DNA of 64,000 bases from Ga0077527 sp964533495 (GTDB lineage Bacteria > Pseudomonadota > Gammaproteobacteria > Burkholderiales > SG8-41): contig CAZHJU010000001.1 in assembly GCA_964533495.1 (NCBI GenBank), positions 1 through 64,000 of the forward strand, read 5' to 3'. Under the pieces are notes generated by a model. That model made no database searches, was not told the DNA's origin, and saw only the letters and a list, made by a program, of their open reading frames with translations. Of the stretch, positions 36,169 through 44,278 are shown in pieces (positions within the stretch are counted from its first letter, which is position 1; each line of letters begins with the position of its first letter). Made by a program: the position numbers and the translations under genes.

Positions 36169-37131
36169 GTGAACAGAACCGCCATCACCGCCGCCGCGCT
36201 GCTTGCGCTGGCCGGCGCGCCGCCCGCATCCGCCGACAGCTACCCGGACAAGCCGATCCGCATCATCGTTCCGTTCACGCCCGGCGGCTCCACCGACATC
36301 CTCGCGCGCATGATCGGCCAGAAGCTGACCGAGGCCTGGGGCCAGCAGGTCGTCGCCGACAACCGGCCCGGCGCCAACGGCGTGGTCGCCGCCGACATCG
36401 CGGCGAAGTCGGGTCCCGACGGCCACACGCTGATGTTCGTCGCCATCGGCCACGCCATCAATCCGCTGCTGCAGAAAAACCTGCCCTACGATGCCGACAA
36501 GGCTTTCACCTCGGTGAGCCTGACCGCGATCCTGCCCCAGATCATTGCCGTGCATCCCTCGGTGAAAGCCGCCAGCATCCACGAACTCGTCGCGCTGGCG
36601 AAGGGACCGAAACCCGTCAACTACGCCACCGGCGGCATCGGCTCCTCGCAGCACCTCGCCACCGAGCTGCTCACCTACATGGCCAAGGTCAGGATGAACC
36701 ACATCCCGTACAAGGGCGGCAACCAGGGCCTGCTCGACGTCGTCGCCGGCCACGTCGACATGACCATGACCACCGCGCTGACGGTGCTGCCGCATGCGAA
36801 GTCCGGCAAGGTGCGCGCCCTCGCGGTGAGCACCGCCAAACGCCTCGATGTCGCGCCGGAAGTGCCCACGGTGGCGGAATCGGGCGTGCCGGGTTACGAG
36901 TCGGCCGCCTGGTACGGCCTGGTCGCCCCCGCCGGTCTGCCGCCGAAGGTGCTGGAAAAACTCGCCGCCGAAACCGTCAAGGCCACGCATTCAGCCGACA
37001 TGAAGGCCGCGCTGACCAGGCAGGGCGCCATCCCGGTCGGCAACACGCCGAAGGAATTCGCCGCCTTCATCAAGTCCGAAAAAACCAAGTACGCCAGGGT
37101 GATCAAGGAGGCCGGCATCAAGGCCGAGTAA
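36169..37131 (+). CDS. Bug/TctC-type periplasmic solute receptor
   Basis: 320-residue receptor with a GTG start at 36169 behind CGAGGAGAAACTCC. The signal peptide ends near PPASAD, followed by SYPDKPIRIIVPFTPGGSTD. VVADNRPGANGVVAA, HIPYKGGNQGLLD and the PTVAESGVPGYE segment are present. It is downstream of the dioxygenase gene and probably in one transcript with it, ending at a strong terminator. Its ligand may be the dioxygenase substrate. Confidence 0.9.
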   Translation: MNRTAITAAALLALAGAPPASADSYPDKPIRIIVPFTPGGSTDILARMIGQKLTEAWGQQVVADNRPGANGVVAADIAAKSGPDGHTLMFVAIGHAINPLLQKNLPYDADKAFTSVSLTAILPQIIAVHPSVKAASIHELVALAKGPKPVNYATGGIGSSQHLATELLTYMAKVRMNHIPYKGGNQGLLDVVAGHVDMTMTTALTVLPHAKSGKVRALAVSTAKRLDVAPEVPTVAESGVPGYESAAWYGLVAPAGLPPKVLEKLAAETVKATHSADMKAALTRQGAIPVGNTPKEFAAFIKSEKTKYARVIKEAGIKAE

Positions 37132-37153
37132 ACCCGCTTCCCGCAGCCGGCCA

Positions 37154-37179
37154 GGGCGGACCGCGGTCCGCCCTTTTTT
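37154..37179 (+). terminator. Rho-independent terminator after the Bug receptor
   Basis: Arms GGGCGGAC and GTCCGCCC around CGCG, then six T, starting 23 bp after the stop. Confidence 0.85.
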
Positions 37180-37188
37180 GTCCGCCGC

Positions 37189-37758
37189 TCAGCCCGCCAG
37201 CCGCGTCAGCATCGGCACGATCGCATCCACCGCGCTGCGCGCTTTTTCGCGCAGCGCCGCATCGTCGTTGTTGGCAACCGGATGCGCGATCACCGCGAAG
37301 GGGTAATCCTTCAGGCCGTTGACGCCGGCCACCGCCCTCGCGGTGGCGACGAAGCGGTCGGTCATGATCGCAACCGCGGGAATCCCGAGCCGTTCGGCCT
37401 CGATGGCGTCGTGCAGACTGCACGACGAGCAACTGCCTCAGTCGCCGGTGGCGGCGAGGATCGCGTCCGCGCCGCGCAACTCCATCAGCATCGGCCGCGG
37501 CACCGGGCGCGAGGCATCGGGCTTGCGGCGGCGGATGCACTCGCGCACGCGATATTCCTTTTTCAGGATGTCCTCGATGAAATCGATCTCCGCGGACGCC
37601 TCAAGCCGCGCCGCGGCGAGGAAGCGCGCGACGGCGTCCTCCGTCGGCGGCACGATCGGCAGGCCATCGGTCCAGCCATTGCGCTGGAACAGTTCGTTGG
37701 CCTCCAGCGCGTCGGCGACTTCGTGAATCCCGCTCGAAGATTCCGGAATGCCGTTCAT
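37189..37758 (-). CDS. UGSC-type selenoprotein, short form (Sec107)
   Basis: Read through an in-frame TGA at 37438-37440 as a 189-residue protein with selenocysteine 107. Upstream of the TGA, residues 28-42 read GWTDGLPIVPPTEDA, the same signature that opens the second domain of the long UGSC proteins. After it comes U-G-S-C-S-S-C, then SLHDAIEAERLGIPAVAIMTDRF, and the stop at 37189-37191. The UxxCxxC spacing resembles selenoprotein B of glycine reductase systems. A perfect 9-bp hairpin follows the TGA. It is the last gene of the run with the long UGSC gene and the pncC-like gene. The ribosome site is poor. Function unknown. Confidence 0.85.
37407..37427 (-). promoter_or_regulatory. Candidate SECIS hairpin for Sec107
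   Basis: Perfect 9-bp arms CGTCGTGCA and TGCACGACG around the loop GTC on the mRNA strand, starting 11 nt after the TGA. The tip TGCAGTCTGCA closely resembles the fdhF SECIS tip of E. coli. Confidence 0.8.
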
Positions 37759-37795
37759 GTCTGAATTTTACCGGCCGCGGTGGCGGCTGGCCGGT

Positions 37796-38284
37796 TCAGT
37801 CCGCCGCCACCGTCTCCGCCAGGAAATCCAGCGCCGCCGCGGCGAAAGCCTGCATGTTGGCGACACGGTCGGCGCTGCCGGTCTCCAGCGTGCTCGCGCG
37901 TTCGACGCCGGGGCCCGCGACGGCGAAGCAGGCATGCCCCGGCGGATAGCCGTAGCGGCTCCCCGTCGGGCCGGTGGCGCCGGTCTCGGCCAGAGTCCAG
38001 TCCGTTTTCACGCGCTCGCGCAGGCGCCGCGCCTTCAGCAGCGCGTAGGTTTCGGTCGACGGCGTGAAGCCCTGCATCTCGTCGTCGTCGATGCCGAGGA
38101 TCGCGCGGCGCATGTCGTAGGTGTAGATCACCACGCCGCCGCGCACGCAGGCCGAGGCACCGGGCACCGCCAGCAGCGCCGCGGTGATCAGGCCGCCGGC
38201 GGAGGATTCGGCCACGGCAATCGTTTGTTTGCGCGCCTTCAGCGCGGCGATCGCGCGTCCGGCATGGGGCAGCAGCTTGTCCAT
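37796..38284 (-). CDS. pncC: CinA C-terminal-domain protein (nicotinamide-nucleotide amidohydrolase, PncC type)
   Basis: 162-residue protein matching the stand-alone CinA C-terminal domain, which deamidates nicotinamide mononucleotide in NAD recycling. AVAESSAGGLITAALLAVPGAS carries the catalytic serine region, and LAETGATGPTGSRYG with GHACFAVAG is typical. The start at 38284 is only 4 bp after the long UGSC selenoprotein stop, with AAAGGA upstream, so the genes are coupled. The short UGSC gene follows. A link between NAD salvage and these selenoproteins is suggested only by position. Confidence 0.85.
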   Translation of the reverse strand: MDKLLPHAGRAIAALKARKQTIAVAESSAGGLITAALLAVPGASACVRGGVVIYTYDMRRAILGIDDDEMQGFTPSTETYALLKARRLRERVKTDWTLAETGATGPTGSRYGYPPGHACFAVAGPGVERASTLETGSADRVANMQAFAAAALDFLAETVAAD

Positions 38285-38288
38285 CGGG

Positions 38289-40010
38289 TTATTTTCCTTT
38301 CGGCAACAGATCCCAGTTTTTCGGCAGGCCGATCTTCTTGCCCACCGGGAAACCCAGCACGCCATTGTGCGCCAGCACGTAGATGCTGTTGCGGCCGAGG
38401 TCGCCGGTGACGACCACCTGGAAATCCTCCGGCCGCCAGACAATGGGCACCATCCGCTGCGGATCGTCGGACTCGTGGAACACCTGCGGGATGCGCCCCG
38501 CGGCGTGCTCCTCGGCGAGATTCCAGGTCGGCTTCTGCGTCCAGTCGCGCAGCATGCGCTCGAAATCGGCCGCGGTCATGCGCGCCTGTTTGAACAACTC
38601 TTCCTTGAAACGCTGCTTCGACCAGCCGCCGGCGGCGATGGTCTCGGCGATGATCGGCGACAGCAGCAGCAGCGGGCGCACCGTGTCGTAACCCTGCCCG
38701 ACGCTGAACATGATCTGCCAGGAATACTGGCGCGCCACGGCGTCGGCGATGTAGGGCAGCAGTTCCTCAGGTGTCGCGCCCGACACCGAGGAGATGTGAT
38801 TGCCGCCGGTGTAACGCGCGACTGACACCACGTTGTCGCCGGGTTTGAAGCCGAATTCGGCACTGTGCAGCGGCCAGCCGATTTTCGCGGCAACCTCCTC
38901 GTTCTCCGCCACCACCACGCGCCATGTATTGCCGAAGGTCGCCTTGTCGTTCTTGTGCGGCAGGAAGCCGGCAACGTTGCGCAGCATCAGGCGCCAGAAG
39001 CGGCCGACCGTGGTGTTGGCGCGGAAACCGTCGCGCATCACGCCCTGGGTGTAGTTGAAGCCGAGTGCCTTGATGATCGGGCCGTTCAGCACGATCTGCG
39101 TTTCGCCGCCCGGCGTGTTGCCGCTGTGCTCGACGCCGTAGGCCGGATCGGCCATCGTCTCCGTCAGCGCCACCAGCACCGGCATGTACTCCGGCCGGCA
39201 GCCCGCCATCACGCCGTTGACCGCGACGCTCCACACAGTCGCCGCGCGGTTGTCGGGCAGCAGCACACCGAGCACCTCGTCGGGTGCGCGGTCGGTGTAT
39301 CGCAGGAAGGCCTCGACCTTCTCCGCCGTCGGCGGCACGACCGGCAGGCCGTCGGACAGCTCGTGTTCGATGAAGTACTCGTTGACGTCCTCGAAGCTGC
39401 CGCTGCAGATGACGTCGCGCGGACCGGGCTCGCCGCCCAGCGTTTTCGCCGCCGGCATTTTGAACAGCGCATCGAGCACGCCGTCGAGCGTCAGCTCGCG
39501 CACGTTGCGCTGCAGCTCCTCTCTGCTCTGCAGCCCCGGATGGCCGCGCACCGGCGCCACCGCGATGTTCGGATAGCCGAGCCCCTGCGACGCCGCTTTT
39601 GCCAGCGTCATGAAACTCTCGCAGACCAGCGTCGCCGAAGGAATCCCGGCGCTTTCGGCCGCGACACTTGCCCGCAACACGGCGGGCGTGCAGCTTCCTC
39701 AACAACCCATCCCGGAGACGACGGCGTCGGCCCCGAGTTCGCGCAGCTTCTGCGGCAAGGCCGCGATCACCGTGCGCTCGTCGCTGCCGTGGGTGTTGCC
39801 GAACACCTCCCAGTGCAGGAACTTCACGCTGGGATATTTCGCGCGCAGGCTTTGCTCGAGCTGCTCGAACACCTCGTTGCCGCGGAACACGTAGTCCCAC
39901 AGCCAGGCCACGGTCTTGCCTTCGAGCGTGTCGAGACGTTTCGCCAGCGGCTTCACCTTCGCCTGCCGCGGGCCGCGCGGCCACAGCGCGGCGTATTGCA
40001 CATCGGTCAT
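38289..40010 (-). CDS. UGSC-type selenoprotein, long form (Sec104)
   Basis: Read through an in-frame TGA at 39699-39701 as a 573-residue protein with selenocysteine 104. The start follows GGAGGCAGGCA. The first 103 residues end in VVSGMGC, then U-G-S-C-T-P-A-V, so a cysteine directly precedes the selenocysteine, and AAESAGIPSATL follows. A second domain begins near residue 225 with LSDGLPVVPPTAEKVEAFL and contains AGCRPEYMPVLVAL and GGNHISSVSG. It is homologous to the gene at 5804-7531 over its length. A 6-bp hairpin with loop CGTGTT follows the TGA. It heads the run UGSC-pncC-UGSC, downstream of a FAH-family gene. Function unknown. Confidence 0.87.
39670..39687 (-). promoter_or_regulatory. 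Candidate SECIS hairpin for Sec104
   Basis: Arms GCCCGC and GCGGGC around the loop CGTGTT on the mRNA strand, starting 12 nt after the TGA. The loop nearly equals that of the SECIS candidate at 7203-7218. Confidence 0.7.
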
Positions 40011-40048
40011 TGCCTGCCTCCGAAATCAATCACCGCAAGATCGCAGTG

Positions 40049-40083
40049 ATTCAAAAAACATCAATATAATCAAATACTTATAA
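40049..40083 (-). repeat. AT-rich dispersed element, copy C
   Basis: On the minus strand reads TTATAAGTATTTGATTATAT then TGATGTTTTTTGAAT. It lies between the FAH gene and the long UGSC selenoprotein gene, and is the only copy on the minus strand. Confidence 0.7.
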
Positions 40084-40086
40084 AAT

Positions 40087-40170
40087 AGTCATTCCGGCGA
40101 ACGCCGGAATCCAGGGATTCGACGCTAACCACACCGGATTCCGGATCACGCCTCGCGCGTCCGGAATGAC
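40087..40170. repeat. Intergenic repeat with ATTCCGGCG hairpin
   Basis: Perfect arms ATTCCGGCG and CGCCGGAAT at 40091-40110 around AA, and a second divergent inverted part at about 40136-40170 (ATTCCGGAT, then TCCGGAATGACGG). This is the look of a common proteobacterial intergenic repeat. Confidence 0.6.
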
Positions 40171-40181
40171 GGTTCTGCAGC

Positions 40182-40970
40182 CTACGCGCCCTCCCGCACC
40201 ACCGGATTGCGCAGCACCCCGATGTCCTTCTGCACGATCTCGCACACTTGGCCGTGCGCGAGGTTGGGTTCGGTGGCGTCGTCGGTGCCGAGCCAGATCA
40301 CGTCGCCAGGATGCAGCGTCATGTACTTGGTGATCTCGGCAATGTAGCGCTGCGCCGAGAACAGCATCTTGCCGGTGTTGTAGCCGGCGACGCGCCGGCC
40401 GTCGATGCGGATCTCGACGTCGAGGTTCATCGGATCGAGGCCGGTCACGATGAAGGGCCCCATCGGCTTCCAGGTGTCGCAGTTCTTCGCGCGCCACAGC
40501 GTGCGGTCGGCCTTCTGCCAGTTGCGTTCGCTGACGTCGTTGCCGAGCGTGTAGCCGAGGATGCAGGACAGCGCGTCGGCCTCGGTCAGGTTCTTCACGG
40601 CCTTGCCCACCACGGCCACCAGCTCGCCTTCAAACTGCACCATGTCGGTGGCGTCGGCGGGAATCACGATCGCCTCGTCGGTCGCGCACAGCGCGTTCGG
40701 CGAGCGGTAACCGACGTCGGCCTTCTCCGGCAGCTTCACCGGCAGGCCCTTGCGCCTGGCCGCCCATTCGATGTGCGCCGCGTAGTTGAGACCCGCGCAG
40801 TAGAAGTTGCGCGGCTCGCAGGGCGTCAGGATTTTCAGCGACGACAGCAGATAGGCGTTCGTCGTGGGTTTGTAATCCCCGAACGGCGAGCCGTCGAGCT
40901 CGACGACCTGATCGCCTTCGACGAGACCGTAGAAAGTGCGGGATTGAAGCTGAAAACGGCCGAATTTCAT
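40182..40970 (-). CDS. Fumarylacetoacetate hydrolase (FAH) family protein
   Basis: 262-residue member of the FAH family, which cleaves C-C bonds or decarboxylates and isomerises oxo-acids in aromatic catabolism. NFYCAGLNYAAHIEW, FEGELVAVVGKAVKN (acidic metal ligands), GYTLGNDVSERNWQ and the GDVIWLGTDDATE segment are present, so the metal site is intact. AAAGGAATTCC precedes the start. It is upstream of the UGSC selenoprotein run and divergent from the double RidA gene, with a palindrome cluster between. Many FAH homologues differ in reaction. Confidence 0.88.
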   Translation of the reverse strand: MKFGRFQLQSRTFYGLVEGDQVVELDGSPFGDYKPTTNAYLLSSLKILTPCEPRNFYCAGLNYAAHIEWAARRKGLPVKLPEKADVGYRSPNALCATDEAIVIPADATDMVQFEGELVAVVGKAVKNLTEADALSCILGYTLGNDVSERNWQKADRTLWRAKNCDTWKPMGPFIVTGLDPMNLDVEIRIDGRRVAGYNTGKMLFSAQRYIAEITKYMTLHPGDVIWLGTDDATEPNLAHGQVCEIVQKDIGVLRNPVVREGA

Positions 40971-41433
40971 GGAATTCCTTTCCTTGTTTCAGGCTTGAGC
41001 ATTGGCCGGCAGCACGCGTTGCCGGCATTCCGGAATTTATCGGGCGGCGGCGGCCGCCACAACAGCGTTTTTTGTTTGCACAGTCTTCTGATACCGCCGT
41101 GCGCCACACGGATCCGTTCCTGAGAATGCAAATTTTCATGAGAATTTGCATCAGCCGGCATGCAAATTTGCAGTGCGGCATCCGCGGCCCGGAAAAACAT
41201 GCCGGCATGCATCGTCGACGCCATGAACACCTTGCAACCGAAACCCGAGCTGGACAACAATGACAGCGACTTGCCGTCCGCGCAGCATCGCCGCACACCA
41301 AACATCACGCGGTGCGGATGTGCATGGCAGCGGGATGACAACAAACCTGTCGGGCGAAATGCGGCGCAATCGTCCTGTTCCGGCGGCAGGCACGATCAAC
41401 CCTGCGTTTGCAACCGGATCTGACAGAGGAATC
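40971..41433. promoter_or_regulatory. Divergent FAH-RidA intergenic region with palindrome cluster
   Basis: 463 bp without a convincing gene. It contains an inverted repeat with arms ATGCAAATT (41126-41134) and AATTTGCAT (41143-41151), then a 12-bp perfect palindrome TGCAAATTTGCA at 41161-41172. These probable operator sites may control both divergent genes. Short reading frames here look like chance. Confidence 0.6.
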
Positions 41434-42732
41434 ATGACGAATGCCGTAAAGCCGTTGTTGCCCGTCACCCTCGGCAAGTCCCGCATCCCCTATGCCCGGG
41501 GCGTCAAGGCGGGACACTGGATTTTTGCCAACGGCATTCTTGCCACCGATTTCAGGAACGGGCTCGCGCCCGAAGTCACCGACCCGCGCCCGCTCTCGGG
41601 CAAGCCCCGCTGGCAGCGCGAAGCCGCCTGCCTCTACGACCGCACGCTCGAAGTGCTGAAAGCCGCGGGCGCCGACTACTCGCACGTCGTCCGCACCGAC
41701 CAGTACCTGCCCGACTGGCGCGCGGTGCCTTTCCTGCACCAGGTGCGGCGCGAATCCGGCGCGCCCTTTGTCGCGCCAAGCACGTCCGTGCTCGAGCCGC
41801 AACTGCTCTATCCCGGTGCAGGCATGACCATGGAAGTGCTGGCGCTCGCGCCAGACAGCGGCCTCAAGCCCCAGCTCGTCCATCCCGAAGGCCTCGACCT
41901 GCCGGCGACCTCGTCGTTCGTGCCGGTCATCGTCGCCGGCGACTACGTCTTCGTCGCCGGCTTCCTCGCGGCGTGGAAGCCCGGCGACCTCGGCGGCATC
42001 GCCCCCGAGGCACAGGTGCCGGCCGGCCACCTGTGGAAGGGCAATCGCATCCAGCTCGAAGTCGATTACCTGATCCGCAAGAAACTGCTCCCCGCGCTGC
42101 AGGGCGCCGGCTCCTCGGCGCGCAACGTGCTCAAGGCCCAGGCCTACCTCGCGGACATCAACGACGTGCCGGCCTTCAACCAGGTGTGGGCGCGCCACTT
42201 CGGCGACAGCATCCCCGCCACGACCTTCGTGCAGACGCTCAACCCGGGCTTCGCCATCGCCGACGCACGCTGCGAAATCAATCTCGTCGCGCTGACCGAC
42301 ACCGGCGCGACCCGCAGGCAGGTCATCAATCCGCCCGGCGTGGTGCCCGCCTGCGACGGCCATCCCGTCGCGGTGCGCGCCGGCGATCTGCTGCTGTTCT
42401 CCGGCATGGTCGCCGCCGACGAAAACGGCCTCGTCGACAGCGCGCGCACCGATCCGGCGCAGCCCTACTTCGGCAGCAGCATCGAGGCGCAGATGGAGTA
42501 CCTGCTCGATGCCGCGGAAAAAACCTGCCGCGCCGCGGGCACTTCGCTCTCCAATGTGGTGCGCATCCAGCAATTCCACACCGACATGCACGATTTCCAT
42601 GCGGCGTGCCAAGTGTGGCAGCGCCGCCTGCCGGACCAGCCGCTGCCGATCTCCGCGATCGGCGTGCCGGAATCGTCGCTGCTGGTTCCGGGCTGCACGG
42701 TGCAGCTGGATCTCTGGGTGTACGTTCCGTAG
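41434..42732 (+). CDS. Double-domain RidA (YjgF/UK114) family protein
   Basis: 432-residue protein with three RidA-like stretches arranged as tandem domains, where the usual RidA has about 130 residues. The first opens with GVKAGHWIFANGILA. The second opens with VIVAGDYVFVAGFLA, with NVLKAQAYLADINDVPAFNQVW. The third opens with AVRAGDLLLFSGMVA and ends in NVVRIQQFHTDMHDF. RidA proteins hydrolyse reactive enamines or imines. The conserved Arg is seen in the DARCEINLVAL segment of the middle repeat. CAGAGGAATC precedes the start. The nearby FAH and M20 genes suggest amine or amide catabolism. Confidence 0.8.
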   Translation: MTNAVKPLLPVTLGKSRIPYARGVKAGHWIFANGILATDFRNGLAPEVTDPRPLSGKPRWQREAACLYDRTLEVLKAAGADYSHVVRTDQYLPDWRAVPFLHQVRRESGAPFVAPSTSVLEPQLLYPGAGMTMEVLALAPDSGLKPQLVHPEGLDLPATSSFVPVIVAGDYVFVAGFLAAWKPGDLGGIAPEAQVPAGHLWKGNRIQLEVDYLIRKKLLPALQGAGSSARNVLKAQAYLADINDVPAFNQVWARHFGDSIPATTFVQTLNPGFAIADARCEINLVALTDTGATRRQVINPPGVVPACDGHPVAVRAGDLLLFSGMVAADENGLVDSARTDPAQPYFGSSIEAQMEYLLDAAEKTCRAAGTSLSNVVRIQQFHTDMHDFHAACQVWQRRLPDQPLPISAIGVPESSLLVPGCTVQLDLWVYVP

Positions 42733-42958
42733 GCCGGAAACAGGGACGCGCGCGGCCGCTGCGGCCGCGGCATGAAAAAAGAAGCCGGGCAGCACGGATT
42801 TGCGTTCCGGCTGGCCGGCATAAAGGAGGAGGAGAACGCTGGAACGGTTTTTGCGTCATGGCGGATGCCCGATGAACGCGCATCCTCCCGTGACGACGCA
42901 TCCGAACACCGACGGCGGCCTGCCGCATGACGGCATCTGCCAAAGGGAGGCATTGCAC

Positions 42959-44233
42959 ATGACACACCCCGATTACGCCCGCGTTGCCCGGCACATCACG
43001 CCCGAAGCCGTGCGCGACACGCTGGTCGCGATGGTCGACATCGCCAGCCCGACGGGACGCGAAGGCGCGCTGGCCGAGTACATCGTCGGCCGTCTCTCGA
43101 AAGCCGGATTCAACGCGCACCTGCAGGAAGTCAGCGAGGATCGCCCCAATGCGGTCGGCGTGCTGCCGGGCTCGGGGGACGGCCCGAACCTGCTGTTCAC
43201 CGGCCACATGGACACCTCCTACGACGGCGACGAGCCCTATCTCAAGGGCGAGGGCTTCAAGGCCAAAGCGGTCGTCCGGGACGGCTGGATCTGGGGCCTT
43301 GGCGCCAACAACATGAAAAGCGGTCTCGCCTCCGCGCTGGTCGCGCTTGAGGCGATCTGCAGGGAAGACATCAAACTCAAGGGTGACCTGCTCTACGGCG
43401 GTGTCGTCGGCGAGACCGAGAAGGCGGCCGTCGACGAATTCCGCGGCAGCTCGGTGTCGGGCTACGGCGTGGGCACGCGGCACATGGTCCTGCACGGCAT
43501 CAGCGCCGACTACTCGATCCTCTGCGAACCGACCAACCTGCGCGTGTGCAACGCCAACATGGGCGTGCTGTGGGTCAAGATCACCGTCGGCGGGACCGTC
43601 AGCCACGCCGCCAATTCGCGCCATCCGAGCGTGATCAATGCCATCGCCGAAATGCACGCGCTGCAGACCGCGATCGGCCAGTGGATCGCGCAGTACGAAG
43701 CCGCCCACGTGCACCTCGGCGAGCATCCCAACGTCACGGTCGCCGCGATCCGCGGCGGCATGCCCTGGCGGCTCGCACGCAATCCCTTCGAGTGCAGCCT
43801 CTACCTCGACATCCGCACCGTGCCGGGACAGACCGCGGAACAGGTCAAGCGCTCGCTGCGCAGGGTGCTGATCGATTTCGCCGCCGCGCGCGGCAAACCC
43901 GAACCGGCCCTCGAAGTCATCGTCAACGACCCGGCGACCTCCATCGGCGAGAACGAGCTGATCACGCGCGTCGTCTGCGAAGCGCACAAGCGGATCATCG
44001 GCAAGGAGTCGCCGTTCATCATCCGCCGCACCGGGGCCGACTCCACCCACCTCAACCGCTACGACGTGCCCTGCATCACCTACGGTCCCGGCGGACGCAC
44101 GCATCCGGATGCCAAGGCCCTGATGCACGCCGTCGGCGAACATGCGCACGTGGACAACCTGCTCGCCGCCGCCCGGGTCTATGCCGACACGGCGCTTTCG
44201 CTGTGCAGCCAGGCCATGGCATCCAAACCCTGA
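42959..44233 (+). CDS. M20-family metallohydrolase (ArgE/DapE-like) with altered metal site
   Basis: 424-residue M20 amidase/peptidase. His83-x-Asp85 (FTGHMDTSYDG) and the catalytic Glu region GETEKAAVDE (Glu152-Thr-Glu154) are visible, and the dimerisation domain is about residues 195-320. Where the family has the metal-bridging Asp in Gly-x-x-Asp-Met-Lys, this protein reads GANNMKSG with Asn118. The start is chosen at 42959 because AGGGAGG lies 8 bp upstream. It is followed by two near-identical Bug receptors, so it likely hydrolyses their amide or N-acyl ligand after uptake. Confidence 0.82.
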   Translation: MTHPDYARVARHITPEAVRDTLVAMVDIASPTGREGALAEYIVGRLSKAGFNAHLQEVSEDRPNAVGVLPGSGDGPNLLFTGHMDTSYDGDEPYLKGEGFKAKAVVRDGWIWGLGANNMKSGLASALVALEAICREDIKLKGDLLYGGVVGETEKAAVDEFRGSSVSGYGVGTRHMVLHGISADYSILCEPTNLRVCNANMGVLWVKITVGGTVSHAANSRHPSVINAIAEMHALQTAIGQWIAQYEAAHVHLGEHPNVTVAAIRGGMPWRLARNPFECSLYLDIRTVPGQTAEQVKRSLRRVLIDFAAARGKPEPALEVIVNDPATSIGENELITRVVCEAHKRIIGKESPFIIRRTGADSTHLNRYDVPCITYGPGGRTHPDAKALMHAVGEHAHVDNLLAAARVYADTALSLCSQAMASKP

Positions 44234-44278
44234 GGAATGCGTTCCCCGTAACGACCGACTGATCGACCGGAGATTTCC

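Noticed and set aside
37118..40010. Frameshift or nonsense pseudogenes at 37438 and 39699
   Set aside because: Both interruptions are TGA, in frame, at the same place relative to the motif and followed by hairpins. Random decay would give mixed stops and frameshifts.
42733..42790. GC-rich hairpin after the double RidA gene as terminator
   Set aside because: The stem CGCGGCC/GGCCGCG is present but is followed by A residues rather than T, so a plus-strand Rho-independent terminator is not supported.
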